Notes under the pieces: generated by a model
Database searches by the model: none
Told to the model about the DNA's origin: nothing
The model's input: the letters and a program-made list of their open reading frames with translations, nothing else
Shown here: positions 6,590 through 13,703 of the stretch, in pieces
Layout: each line of letters opens with the position of its first letter
Numbering within the stretch: the first letter of the stretch is position 1
Source of the DNA: Nocardioides sp.
GTDB taxonomy: Bacteria; Actinomycetota; Actinomycetes; Propionibacteriales; Nocardioidaceae
Length of the DNA stretch: 16,405 nucleotides
Direction of reading: 5' to 3'
Assembly: GCA_021731205.1 (NCBI GenBank)
Contig: JAKFXV010000009.1
Span: forward strand, 1-16,405
Made by a program: the position numbers and the translations under genes

Positions 6590-7408
6590 CACGCGTGGAT
6601 GAACGGCTCGCTGCTGCCCGATGCGAGCGCCCCAGCGGTCTGCGTGGTGGACCACGGATTCACCGTCGGCGACGGCGTCTTCGAGGCCATCAAGGTGGTC
6701 GACGGGCAGCCGTTCGCGCTCACCCGGCACCTCGATCGGCTCGATGCATCCGCGCAGGCGTTGGGGCTTCCGCAGGTCGACAGGGAGCACGTCCGGCAGG
6801 GTGTGGCCGCCGTACTCGCTCGTGAGCATCTCGCCTTGGGACGCGTCCGGATCACCTACACCGCCGGCCCTGCGCCGTTGGGCTCGGGGCGCGGGCACAC
6901 GACGCCGACGCTGGTCGTGGCGGCGGCCGCGATGGAGCCGTGGCCGCTCACGACCGCGATCCTGACCGTGCCCTGGCCACGCAACGAGCGTGGCGCGCTA
7001 GCAGGCCTCAAGACCACGTCGTACGCCGAGAACGTCGTCGCCCTCGGTCGCGCCGCTGAGCACGGCGCGACCGAGGCGATCTTCGCGAACACGCAGGGTC
7101 ACCTGTGCGAAGGCACGGGCTCCAACGTGTTCTACGTCGTCGACGGCGAAGTCCGTACGCCGACCGTGAGCAGCGGGTGCCTGGCCGGGGTGACCAGGGC
7201 GCTGCTCATCGAGTGGGTCGGTGCACGCGAGGTCGACGAAGAGATCTCTATCGCCGAATCGGCGGACGAGGTCTTCTTGGCGTCGACAACACGCGACGTA
7301 CAGGCCGTCCATCGCTGGAACGACCGACAGTTCGTCGCGCCCGGGCCGATAACGCGCCAAATCACCGCCACGTGGACGGTGAAGGAACGCGAGTCGATCG
7401 ACCCGTGA
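6587..7408 (+). CDS. pabC: class IV aminotransferase, probable aminodeoxychorismate lyase
   Basis: 273-residue PLP enzyme of fold type IV. The N-terminal part has VDHGFTVGDGVFEAIKV (21-37) and the TRHLDRL substrate-side segment (46-52). The Schiff-base lysine is Lys142 in GLKTTSYAENV. EGTGSNVFYV (175-184) and GCLAGVTRALL (197-207) bind the PLP phosphate, and LASTTRDVQAV (231-241) closes the active site. In ADC lyase this fold converts 4-amino-4-deoxychorismate to p-aminobenzoate and pyruvate for folate. Branched-chain and D-amino-acid aminotransferases share the fold. The STTRDVQ segment and short length favour PabC, but no pabA/pabB gene lies nearby to confirm it. The start is given by the leaderless -10. 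Its stop is 6 bases from the convergent SsgA-like gene. Confidence 0.8.
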   Translation: MHAWMNGSLLPDASAPAVCVVDHGFTVGDGVFEAIKVVDGQPFALTRHLDRLDASAQALGLPQVDREHVRQGVAAVLAREHLALGRVRITYTAGPAPLGSGRGHTTPTLVVAAAAMEPWPLTTAILTVPWPRNERGALAGLKTTSYAENVVALGRAAEHGATEAIFANTQGHLCEGTGSNVFYVVDGEVRTPTVSSGCLAGVTRALLIEWVGAREVDEEISIAESADEVFLASTTRDVQAVHRWNDRQFVAPGPITRQITATWTVKERESIDP

Positions 7409-7414
7409 GCTGGC

Positions 7415-7849
7415 TCAGTTGGTGAGCAACCGGCTCAGCAGCGACTCGACATCGAAGTGCTGCTCCTCGGCGCCATCCGCCACGACGGCGTAGGAGCGGG
7501 CGAGGAAGTACCTGATGTCACGTGCCGCCGCGGAGGCGAGCAGATGGCCATCGGGTGAGCAGAGTTCGATCAGCACGGTCGGCGCCCCTTGCACGTCGAG
7601 CTCGGGCCAGATGTGCACGTCGCCGTCACCGGCAGGCTCGTGAAGCCCGTCGGCGAGCAGATCGCGGCTGAAGGTCCAGACGACGGAATCGCCCGGCACA
7701 TAGAACGTCAACGTCACGGCGAATGGATCCGTGGGCTCATAGCCCAGGGTCGCCTCGAGTGTGTGCGCTTTCCCCAAAGCGTCAACACAATCCATGGAGA
7801 TGTCGTGGCTCACGTCGTTGGCGACTGAGTCCTTAAACGCATCGAGCAT
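7415..7849 (-). CDS. SsgA-family (SALP) sporulation/cell-division regulator
   Basis: 144 residues, the normal size for SsgA-like proteins, a family restricted to morphologically complex and some simple actinobacteria. Diagnostic blocks: YEPTDPFAVTLTFYVPGDSVVWTFSRDLLADGL (37-69; two short blocks of the SsgA core), GDGDVHIWP (74-82), LIELCSPDGHLLASAAARDIRYFL (93-116) and HFDVESLLSRLL (131-142). In Streptomyces, SsgA and SsgB position FtsZ and control septation and peptidoglycan. In non-sporulating relatives the single SsgB-type member presumably acts at ordinary division sites. The gene stands alone, convergent with the aminotransferase and divergent from the TIGR02611-type gene. The sequence GGGGG a few bases upstream serves as a Shine-Dalgarno. 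Which SALP subfamily it belongs to was not resolved. Confidence 0.92.
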   Translation of the reverse strand: MLDAFKDSVANDVSHDISMDCVDALGKAHTLEATLGYEPTDPFAVTLTFYVPGDSVVWTFSRDLLADGLHEPAGDGDVHIWPELDVQGAPTVLIELCSPDGHLLASAAARDIRYFLARSYAVVADGAEEQHFDVESLLSRLLTN

Positions 7850-8095
7850 TGGATTACCCCCTGATATGGCACCGACTTGATGCCTTCTTCACTTGCTATT
7901 GGGACGATCCAGCGCTCGCATCGTGACGAAGAGAACGTGTCACCTGGTTGGGTGGAACTGGCTAGGCTGAACGGACTACAAGGGGCGTCATTGGGATGAC
8001 CCTGAAGGCGAGTTCACCGGAATCATCGGTTGCTGGGAGCGCCCACATGACAGGCACGACCAGATGAACCGTGAGCAGCAGATGTGGGGGCAAGG

Positions 8096-8623
8096 GTGAC
8101 TACGACCGGGGGCACCAGCGGTGAACCGTTGGTGAGCGGCGACAGCCAGCCGGATGACCCGACTCTCGAAGACTTCTCCCCCGAGGCCAAGCAGCGTTTC
8201 GTACGCCTGCGCAGGTGGCACGCTCGCGCGCACTCCAACCCGATCACCTCGCTGATCACCAAGGTCATCGTGACCATCGTGGGCGCGGTGCTCATCTTGG
8301 CCGGCATCGTGATGCTGATCGGGCCCGGTCAGGGCATCTTGGCGATCATCGCTGGCCTGGCCGTGCTCGCGACGGAGTACGCCTGGGCCGAGCGTCTCCT
8401 CCGCCGGGCCCAGGCCAAGCTGCACGAAGCACGCGAGAAGGCGCGCGCGATGGATCCCCGCGTACGCCGCCGCCGCATCGCGCTGATCACGCTCGCCTGC
8501 GTGGCCGCTACCGCAGCCGTCATCGGCTACCTCGTCGTCTACGACTGGCCGAATATCGCCGTGAGCAGCTGGAACTGGGTGCAGAGTTTCAGCAGCCTGG
8601 TGCCCGAACTGCCCGGCATGTGA
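8096..8623 (+). CDS. TIGR02611-type (PGPGW) membrane protein
   Basis: 175 residues from GTG 8096; an alternative GTG at 8084 adds four residues. An acidic cytoplasmic N terminus (about 1-45) is followed by a membrane hairpin. The first helix covers about 54-76, then comes the family turn GPGQG (here PGQG in place of PGPG) and a second helix at about 80-97, ending TEYAWAERLL. A charged amphipathic coil of Arg/Lys/Glu (98-128) leads to a third helix at about 129-148. This hairpin is typical of the actinobacterial TIGR02611/PGPGW putative transmembrane proteins, whose function is unknown. GGGGG at 8086-8090 precedes GTG 8096 and favours it slightly. It is 19 bases before the secreted-nuclease gene on the same strand, so cotranscription is possible. 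Confidence 0.8.
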   Translation: MTTTGGTSGEPLVSGDSQPDDPTLEDFSPEAKQRFVRLRRWHARAHSNPITSLITKVIVTIVGAVLILAGIVMLIGPGQGILAIIAGLAVLATEYAWAERLLRRAQAKLHEAREKARAMDPRVRRRRIALITLACVAATAAVIGYLVVYDWPNIAVSSWNWVQSFSSLVPELPGM

Positions 8624-8642
8624 CGCGGGATAGTCGGGTCGG

Positions 8643-9389
8643 GTGCTTCGTCTCGCGGTGGCGTCCCTAGCGATCAGCTCAGCGCTCGCAGCTTGCGCGT
8701 CGGCCCCGCCCAAATTGCCCCAGACCGCACCTTCGGGAGGTTTCGCCCCAACCGGCGAAGACTCAGCTGCACGCCCGGCTAGGTCCGCCATTCCAGCCCT
8801 CGATCCGGGGAATCCCTCCCTGGCGCTGCGGAATCTGGGCTCCCTGCCGCATGTGTCGCGCGATTGGCACTCCGTGCCCTACGAGCGGAGTGCGTTCGGT
8901 GACGACTGGATCGACACCGACAACAACGGCTGCAACCAGCGTGACGACGTGCTCCTCCGGGACGGGCTGCCAGGAACGGTCATGGTCACAAATCAAGGCA
9001 GCTGCGATCACGATGTGGTCGCTGGGGAGTGGCTCGATCCGTACACGGGCCTCGTACTGCGTCTCGACGACCTCAAAGACCCGTCGCAGGCTCAGGCGAT
9101 CCAAATAGATCACATCGTTCCGCTGGCCGAGGCATGGGTCTCCGGTGCCGCCACGTGGACAGATGAAGAGCGACGCCGCTTCGCCAACGATCTCTCGGAG
9201 TTGCTCGCCGTGGACGGCCCCACCAACGCAAGCAAGGGGGACGACGATCCAGCCGCATGGCGGCCCAAGAAGTCGTTTCAGTGCCGTTATGCCACGCTCT
9301 GGGTTGCGGTCAAGACGGAATGGAACCTGGCGGTGGACCCAAGTGAGCGCAGGGCCTTGGTATCGATGCTGGCATTCTGTGCCGACTAA
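8643..9389 (+). CDS. secreted HNH endonuclease-family lipoprotein (DUF1524-like)
   Basis: 248 residues. The N terminus is a short lipoprotein signal with lipobox LAAC and lipidation at Cys18 (ISSALAACAS), followed by a Pro/Ala/Ser-rich spacer to about residue 58. The catalytic part matches the exported DUF1524/HNH group. It has YERSAFGDDW (80-89), GCNQRDDVLLRD (96-107) and the beta-beta-alpha-metal core IQIDHIVPLAEAW (153-165) with Asp156-His157. The second part of the core contains Asn195 and Lys198 (NASKGDDDPAAW), and the block ends KKSFQCRYATLW. Cys97, Cys121, Cys214 and Cys246 could form two disulfides, fitting an extracellular enzyme. It probably cleaves DNA outside the cell or at the envelope. 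No immunity protein or restriction partner is adjacent. GATAGT at 8629-8634 and the lack of a Shine-Dalgarno suggest a leaderless GTG start. Confidence 0.9.
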   Translation: MLRLAVASLAISSALAACASAPPKLPQTAPSGGFAPTGEDSAARPARSAIPALDPGNPSLALRNLGSLPHVSRDWHSVPYERSAFGDDWIDTDNNGCNQRDDVLLRDGLPGTVMVTNQGSCDHDVVAGEWLDPYTGLVLRLDDLKDPSQAQAIQIDHIVPLAEAWVSGAATWTDEERRRFANDLSELLAVDGPTNASKGDDDPAAWRPKKSFQCRYATLWVAVKTEWNLAVDPSERRALVSMLAFCAD

Positions 9390-9410
9390 ATGGGGCCAAG
9401 GGCTACGAGG

Positions 9411-10043
9411 CTAATCGGCCCGTTGGGAAGTCACGTGTCCGATGAACCACGCGGCCACAGCAGCGGTCACGGAGCCGATGAGCGCGATCCCCACGAGCAT
9501 TAGGGCCACGGCGATAAGCCTCCCCGCGGTCGTGACCGGAAAGAAGTCCCCATAGCCGACTGTGGTGACCGTGGTGGTCGACCACCAGAGTGCGTCACCG
9601 AACTGGGTGATGTTGGATCCCGGAGCGTTGCGCTCGGCGTCGAGCACGGCGAGGGCGCCCAAGCCGCAGGCACCGATCGCGGTGCCAACCACGTAGAGCG
9701 TGACCCGGCCAGCCAGGCTTCGCGTTGCTGTGCGGTTAAGGATGCGGGCTAGCGCCAGCAGGCGCAGGAGCCGTAGCGGGCGGAGCCTCGGCAATGTCAC
9801 TAGGGCGACGTCGTACCAGTGTTGGCGCGCATACTCGAGTCGGTTCTCGGCGAGTGCCAAGCGTGTCAGCAGATCGAAAACGAAGACGCCCCAAACGGTC
9901 CACGAGAGACGCGTCAAGACGCTCGCGAGGTCTCGGTCGAGAGACGGATCGAGGATGGGCCAGGCGTACGCGACGAGGAAGGCAATCGCAAGCAATAGCA
10001 GGGGGATCTCAGTGCGACGCTCCCAAGACTCGACGCGGCTCAC
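9411..10043 (-). CDS. compact voltage-gated-type potassium channel
   Basis: 210-residue six-helix cation channel. S1 is near 13-31, S2 near 46-64, S3 near 75-84. S4 carries positive charges every third position (Arg88, Arg91, Arg94, Arg100, plus Arg86 and Arg104), the pattern of a voltage sensor. S5 is near 113-134. The pore helix and filter are WWSTTTVTTVGYGD with TVGYGD at 161-166, the K+-selective signature. S6 is near 174-201. Only about nine residues follow S6, so there is no RCK, CNBD or other cytosolic gating domain. This resembles short prokaryotic Kv channels (KvAP/KvLm-like). The start is GTG at 10041-10043, placed six bases behind a TAATCT -10. Convergent with the nuclease gene and divergent from the PASTA gene. 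Confidence 0.93.
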   Translation of the reverse strand: MSRVESWERRTEIPLLLLAIAFLVAYAWPILDPSLDRDLASVLTRLSWTVWGVFVFDLLTRLALAENRLEYARQHWYDVALVTLPRLRPLRLLRLLALARILNRTATRSLAGRVTLYVVGTAIGACGLGALAVLDAERNAPGSNITQFGDALWWSTTTVTTVGYGDFFPVTTAGRLIAVALMLVGIALIGSVTAAVAAWFIGHVTSQRAD

Positions 10044-10055
10044 AACGCCAGATTA
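10041..10055 (-). promoter_or_regulatory. -10 element of a probable leaderless transcript
   Basis: On the minus strand TAATCT (10055-10050), six bases, then GTG at 10043. No Shine-Dalgarno and no clear -35. Confidence 0.55.
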
Positions 10056-10175
10056 GTTGCCGATGTCATAGTGCTTGGTTTGCGGCTTCGGACGTGGTCG
10101 AGTCACGGGAGGATCCGGCGTGCTGGTAGGTGGTCCTACACCCGAGCGCGTGTGGCTCGACGCCCGCAACAGGTC

Positions 10176-10190
10176 TAGCCTGCCTGAATG
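10176..10190 (+). promoter_or_regulatory. -10 element of a probable leaderless transcript
   Basis: TAGCCT at 10176-10181, six bases, then ATG at 10188; no Shine-Dalgarno. It is divergent from the channel promoter, about 120 bases away. Confidence 0.55.
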
Positions 10191-10790
10191 GTGAAAGTTT
10201 CGGGACTTGGCCCCTCGAATCGGCAGCACACTCAGCGAAGGGGCCGGGGCCGCTGGTGGAGCCTGGCCATTGGCATCCTGTTGATATCCGGCATCGCACA
10301 GTGCGGCGACTCAGAGCCGGACTCACCCGAAAGTACTTCCGCGATCAGCGAGCAAAGTGACGAAAGCGCCGAGCCCGCACCAGAGAGCGCGAAGCCCGCA
10401 CCAGATCCCCGGGTCCCGGAGGTTGTCGGGCGTTCCGAGGCGCAAGCGGTGCGTCGGCTCGAAAGGGCGGGGTTCGTGGTCAGGGTGAAAACGAAGACCC
10501 GCACGTCGGGGGAGGACGGAGTCGTATTGCGTCAGGTGCCGGCCGGTAAGGATCGGGCGTCCGCGGGCTCGAAAGTCAAGATCGTTGTGGCGTCGGTGAT
10601 ACGACCAATCGCTCAGCCCACTGAGAACTGCACGGCGGGCTACAAGCCCTGCCTCCCGCCCGCATCGGACTACGACTGCGCGGGCGGTTCGGGCGATGGA
10701 CCTGAGTACGCCTCCGGCCCCATCTATGTAAGCGGCTCCGACCCATACGACCTCGATTCCGAGGGCGATGGGTTCGCATGCGAGAGCTGA
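10188..10790 (+). CDS. membrane-anchored PASTA-excalibur protein
   Basis: 200 residues. A basic N terminus (to about 22) leads into one hydrophobic segment (24-38) that ends GIAQC. The Gln before Cys39 does not fit a lipobox, so it is more likely a type II anchor than a lipoprotein. Residues 40-74 are a low-complexity Ser/Glu/Pro stalk with a small repeat (two copies of KPAPD/EPAPE type). A single PASTA domain follows at about 75-135 ([23 protein letters not shown]...; [22 protein letters not shown]). The C terminus (148-199) is excalibur-like, with paired cysteines and the Ca2+ loop [17 protein letters not shown] domains bind peptidoglycan or act as spacers, and excalibur loops bind calcium outside the cell. 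No kinase domain is present. A cell-wall or calcium role is likely; the exact job is unknown. It is convergent with tRNA-Val(CAC) by 18 bases. Confidence 0.8.
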   Translation: MVKVSGLGPSNRQHTQRRGRGRWWSLAIGILLISGIAQCGDSEPDSPESTSAISEQSDESAEPAPESAKPAPDPRVPEVVGRSEAQAVRRLERAGFVVRVKTKTRTSGEDGVVLRQVPAGKDRASAGSKVKIVVASVIRPIAQPTENCTAGYKPCLPPASDYDCAGGSGDGPEYASGPIYVSGSDPYDLDSEGDGFACES

Positions 10791-10808
10791 GGGCCCGGCG
10801 TCTGAATG

Positions 10809-10880
10809 TGGGCGATACTGGGTTCGAACCAGTGACCTCTTCGGTGTGAACGAAGCGCGCTACCACTGCGCCAATCGCCC
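10809..10880 (-). tRNA. tRNA-Val (anticodon CAC)
   Basis: 72-base cloverleaf on the minus strand. Acceptor, D-arm and T-stem are identical to tRNA-Val(GAC) at 6158-6229. The anticodon loop is TTCACAC (CAC, Val). Only four positions differ: one anticodon base, one compensated anticodon-stem pair (two bases) and one T-loop base. CCA is not encoded. Confidence 0.97.
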
Positions 10881-10896
10881 CAGGTGGCAGGCGGTG

Positions 10897-10926
10897 ACTC
10901 TAACGCATCGGGCTGGGTGCGTTCAC
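10897..10926 (-). promoter_or_regulatory. promoter of tRNA-Val(CAC)
   Basis: On the minus strand GTGAAC (10926-10921) and TAGAGT (10902-10897) are 18 bases apart, ending 16 bases before the tRNA 5' end. Confidence 0.45.
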
Positions 10927-10997
10927 ATCAGCATCGGGGCCCGAAGGCGGGCGACGGGCCGCACGAAACCTGCGCGCGAGCAGCGGAGGTGGGTGGA

Positions 10998-11003
10998 TAC
11001 GAT
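10998..11003 (+). promoter_or_regulatory. -10 element for thrS
   Basis: TACGAT, about 32 bases before the GTG start. It predicts a short leader of about 25 bases that contains the Shine-Dalgarno and leaves no room for a T-box. Confidence 0.45.
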
Positions 11004-11022
11004 CGAGCGCCGACTTCCACCC

Positions 11023-11028
11023 GAGGAG
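11023..11028 (+). promoter_or_regulatory. ribosome binding site fixing the thrS start
   Basis: GAGGAG, six bases before GTG 11035. It decides against the in-frame extension back to 10768, which would run through the tRNA-Val(CAC) gene. Confidence 0.75.
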
Positions 11029-11034
11029 CCACCT

Positions 11035-13017
11035 GTGTCGCAGTACGCCGTCACTCTCGTCCGAGCCGACGCGCGCGAGGAGCGGGAGATCGCGGCGGGC
11101 ACCAAGGCCTGGGAGTTGTACGCCGACGAGCCCGAGGTGATCGCGGCAAGGGTCGGTGGGGTGCTGCGCGACCTGTCCCACGTGCTCGCCGACGGCGACG
11201 TGGTGGAGCCGGTCGAGATCACCTCCAAGGACGGCCGTGACATCCTGCGACACTCCACCGCGCACGTGATGGCACAGGCGGTCCAGGAACTCTTCCCCGA
11301 GGCCAGGCTCGGCATCGGGCCGCCGATCGACAACGGCTTCTACTACGACTTCGACGTGGACAGGCCGTTCGTGCCCGAGGATCTCGACAGGATCGAGACC
11401 CGGATGCGCAAGATCATCAAGGAGGGCCAGCGGTTCGCCCGCAGAGTCACCACTGACGACGACGCCCGCACCGAACTCGCGGCCGAGCCCTACAAGCTCG
11501 AGTTGATCGGGCTCAAGGGATCGGCCGCCGACGCGGCCGAGGGAGCCAGTGCCGAGGTCGGCGCCGGCGAGCTCACGATCTACGACAACATCCGGCGCGA
11601 CGGCGAGGTGGCCTGGAGCGACCTGTGCCGAGGTCCCCACCTGCCCACCACCAAGCGCATCCCCGCGTTCAAGCTGATGCGCTCGGCGGCGGCGTACTGG
11701 CGGGGCAACGAGAAGAACAAGCAGCTCCAACGTCTCTACGGCACCGCCTGGGAGTCCAAGGAGGCGCTCGAGGAGCACCTGCACCGGATCGCCGAGGCCG
11801 AGCGCCGCGATCACCGCAAGCTGGGGCGTGACCTCGACCTGTTCAGCTTCCCCGACGAGATCGGCTCGGGACTGCCCGTGTTCCATCCCAAGGGTGGGGT
11901 GATCAAGCGGCAGATGGAGGACTACGTCCGGCAGCGGCACATCGAGGAGGGATTCGAGTACGTCGGCACCCCCCACATCAGCAAGGAGGGCCTCTTCTAC
12001 ACCTCCGGCCACCTGCCGTACTACGCGGAAGGCATGTTCCCCGAGCTCGACGTCGACGGCATGCCCTACCGCCTCAAGGCGATGAACTGCCCGATGCACA
12101 ACCTGATCTACCGCTCCCGGCAGCGCTCCTACCGCGAGCTCCCGCTGCGGCTGTTCGAGTTCGGGCACGTCTACCGTCACGAGAAGTCCGGGGTCGTGCA
12201 CGGTCTGACCCGAGTCCGTGGGTTCGCCCAGGACGACTCGCACTCCTACGTCATGCCGGAGCAGGCGCCGGCCGAGATCAAGCACCTGCTCGACTTCTGC
12301 CTCGGGCTCTTCCGTGACTTCGGGCTCGACGACTTCTATCTCGAGCTGTCCACTCGCGACGACTCCAAGCCGGAGAAGTTCATCGGCTCCGAGCAGGAGT
12401 GGGCCGCCGCGACCGCCGTACTCCAGGAGGTCTGCGAGGCCTCCGGGCTCGAGCTGGTCCCCGACCCCGGTGGGGCGGCGTACTACGGCCCCAAGGTCTC
12501 CGTGCAGGCGCGCGACGCGATCGGCCGCACCTGGCAGATGTCGACGATCCAGTACGACTTCAACCAGCCGCGCGGCTTCGAGCTCGAGTACGTCGCCCCG
12601 GACGGCAGTCGGCAGCGGCCGGTGATGATCCACTCGGCCAAGTTCGGCTCGATCGAGAGGTTCATAGGCGTCCTGGTCGAGCACTACGCAGGCGCCTTCC
12701 CCCCGTGGCTGGCCCCGGTGCAGGTGCAGGGCATCCCGGTCGCCGAGCGACACGTCGACTACCTCGTCGAGGCTGCACGGCAGCTGCGCGCCGCCGGGCT
12801 GCGAGTGGAGATCGACGACTCCGACGAGCGGATGCAGAAGAAGATCCGCAATGCCCAGCTGCAGAAGGTGCCGTTCATGATGATCGCGGGCGACCAGGAC
12901 GTCGAGGCGGGCGCGGTCTCCTTCCGCTACCGCGACGGCCGCCAGGACAACGGCGTACCCCTGGCGGACGCGATCGCTCGGGTGCAGGACGCCGTCGCCC
13001 GCCGCGAGCAGGTCTGA
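11035..13017 (+). CDS. thrS: threonyl-tRNA synthetase
   Basis: 660-residue class II synthetase that charges tRNA-Thr with threonine. Order of domains: N-terminal TGS-like domain (about 1-60) and the editing domain with His73/His77 (HSTAH) and Cys198/His202 (DLCRGPH), the four residues that clear Ser-tRNA-Thr. The catalytic core follows, with motif 2 ([18 protein letters not shown], His382 region) and the zinc ligands Cys352, His403 and His533. Last is the anticodon-binding domain from about 560. Length and residue spacing match the bacterial enzyme, and His73/His77 carry the same numbers as in E. coli. The GTG start is fixed by its Shine-Dalgarno. It heads the rightward block with pgsA and the pdx genes; pgsA starts 20 bases after its stop, so the two are probably cotranscribed. 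Confidence 0.97.
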   Translation: MSQYAVTLVRADAREEREIAAGTKAWELYADEPEVIAARVGGVLRDLSHVLADGDVVEPVEITSKDGRDILRHSTAHVMAQAVQELFPEARLGIGPPIDNGFYYDFDVDRPFVPEDLDRIETRMRKIIKEGQRFARRVTTDDDARTELAAEPYKLELIGLKGSAADAAEGASAEVGAGELTIYDNIRRDGEVAWSDLCRGPHLPTTKRIPAFKLMRSAAAYWRGNEKNKQLQRLYGTAWESKEALEEHLHRIAEAERRDHRKLGRDLDLFSFPDEIGSGLPVFHPKGGVIKRQMEDYVRQRHIEEGFEYVGTPHISKEGLFYTSGHLPYYAEGMFPELDVDGMPYRLKAMNCPMHNLIYRSRQRSYRELPLRLFEFGHVYRHEKSGVVHGLTRVRGFAQDDSHSYVMPEQAPAEIKHLLDFCLGLFRDFGLDDFYLELSTRDDSKPEKFIGSEQEWAAATAVLQEVCEASGLELVPDPGGAAYYGPKVSVQARDAIGRTWQMSTIQYDFNQPRGFELEYVAPDGSRQRPVMIHSAKFGSIERFIGVLVEHYAGAFPPWLAPVQVQGIPVAERHVDYLVEAARQLRAAGLRVEIDDSDERMQKKIRNAQLQKVPFMMIAGDQDVEAGAVSFRYRDGRQDNGVPLADAIARVQDAVARREQV

Positions 13018-13037
13018 GCCGGGGGAGCGGGCCACTC

Positions 13038-13652
13038 GTGCTGGACAAGTTCCGGGTGATCTTCGACGCCGTGTTCACGCCGATCGCCCGCGCCCTGCTC
13101 CGGCTGGGGGTCAGCCCCGACGCGGTGACCGTGGTCGGGACCCTGGGGGTCAGCTCGATGGCCCTCTACTTCTTCCCACAGGGCATTCTCGGCTGGGGCA
13201 CGCTGGCGATCACGGCGTTCGTCTTCTCCGACATGATCGACGGGATCATGGCGCGGCTGAGTGGGCGCACCAGCCCTTTCGGGGCCTTCCTCGACTCGAC
13301 CCTCGACCGGATCGGCGACGCGGCGATCTTCGCGGGGCTGATCCTCTACTTCGCCGGCCCCCACGTCGTCGGCACCGACGAGCCCGGCCTCTACCAGGCG
13401 TTGGCGACGTACTGCCTGGTCAGCGGGGGGATCACGTCGTACGCCAGAGCCCGGGCGGAGTCGCTCGGGTTCACCGCGAGCGTCGGGATCGCCGAGCGGG
13501 CCGACCGGCTGGTGCTCATCCTTTTCGCCGCCGGGCTGAGCGACTTCCTGGAGCTGCCGGTGCTGTTGTTCGGTGCACTGTGGATCCTCGCGGCGGCGAG
13601 CACTGTGACGGTCCTGCAACGCATCTGGGTGGTGCGTCAGCAGGCCGGCTGA
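13038..13652 (+). CDS. pgsA: CDP-alcohol phosphatidyltransferase, probable phosphatidylinositol phosphate synthase
   Basis: 204-residue membrane enzyme with the complete CDP-alcohol phosphotransferase signature DG-x2-AR-x8-G-x3-D-x3-D: Asp68, Gly69, Ala72, Arg73, Gly82, Asp86, Asp90, with Asp65 just ahead. About six membrane helices follow the amphipathic N terminus (LDKFRVIFDAVFTPIARALL). In actinobacteria the family member directly behind thrS is the phosphatidylinositol phosphate synthase (PgsA1/PIS), which joins CDP-diacylglycerol to inositol-1-phosphate, the first step towards PI and PIMs. Position and the N-terminal sequence favour this over phosphatidylglycerophosphate synthase. GTG start, with GGGGGAG at 13021-13027 as Shine-Dalgarno ten bases upstream. 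The usual partner genes patA and pimA do not follow. Confidence 0.87.
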   Translation: MLDKFRVIFDAVFTPIARALLRLGVSPDAVTVVGTLGVSSMALYFFPQGILGWGTLAITAFVFSDMIDGIMARLSGRTSPFGAFLDSTLDRIGDAAIFAGLILYFAGPHVVGTDEPGLYQALATYCLVSGGITSYARARAESLGFTASVGIAERADRLVLILFAAGLSDFLELPVLLFGALWILAAASTVTVLQRIWVVRQQAG

Positions 13653-13703
13653 GGTGGCTGGACCGGGAGCCGTCATAAATCGCTGAGGGCCTCCGCGGCG
13701 CCG

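Noticed and set aside
6155..10880. Integrated tRNA-targeted genomic island
   Set aside because: No integrase, excisionase or phage gene is present, and both tRNAs are complete with different anticodons, so they look like paralogues rather than attL/attR. Only the recombination potential is kept as a finding.
10768..11034. N-terminal extension of thrS to 10768
   Set aside because: It would read through tRNA-Val(CAC) and the end of the PASTA gene. The Shine-Dalgarno at 11023 and the match of His73/His77 to E. coli numbering support GTG 11035.
10881..11034. T-box or other threonine-responsive leader before thrS
   Set aside because: The likely -10 at 10998 leaves a leader of about 25 bases, too short for a T-box, and no T-box motif is present.
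10900..13035. Very long open frame antisense to thrS (711 codons)
   Set aside because: It mirrors a perfectly conserved thrS, its translation is rich in Val/Leu/Arg/Gly/His with no domain, and long antisense frames are expected opposite high-GC genes.
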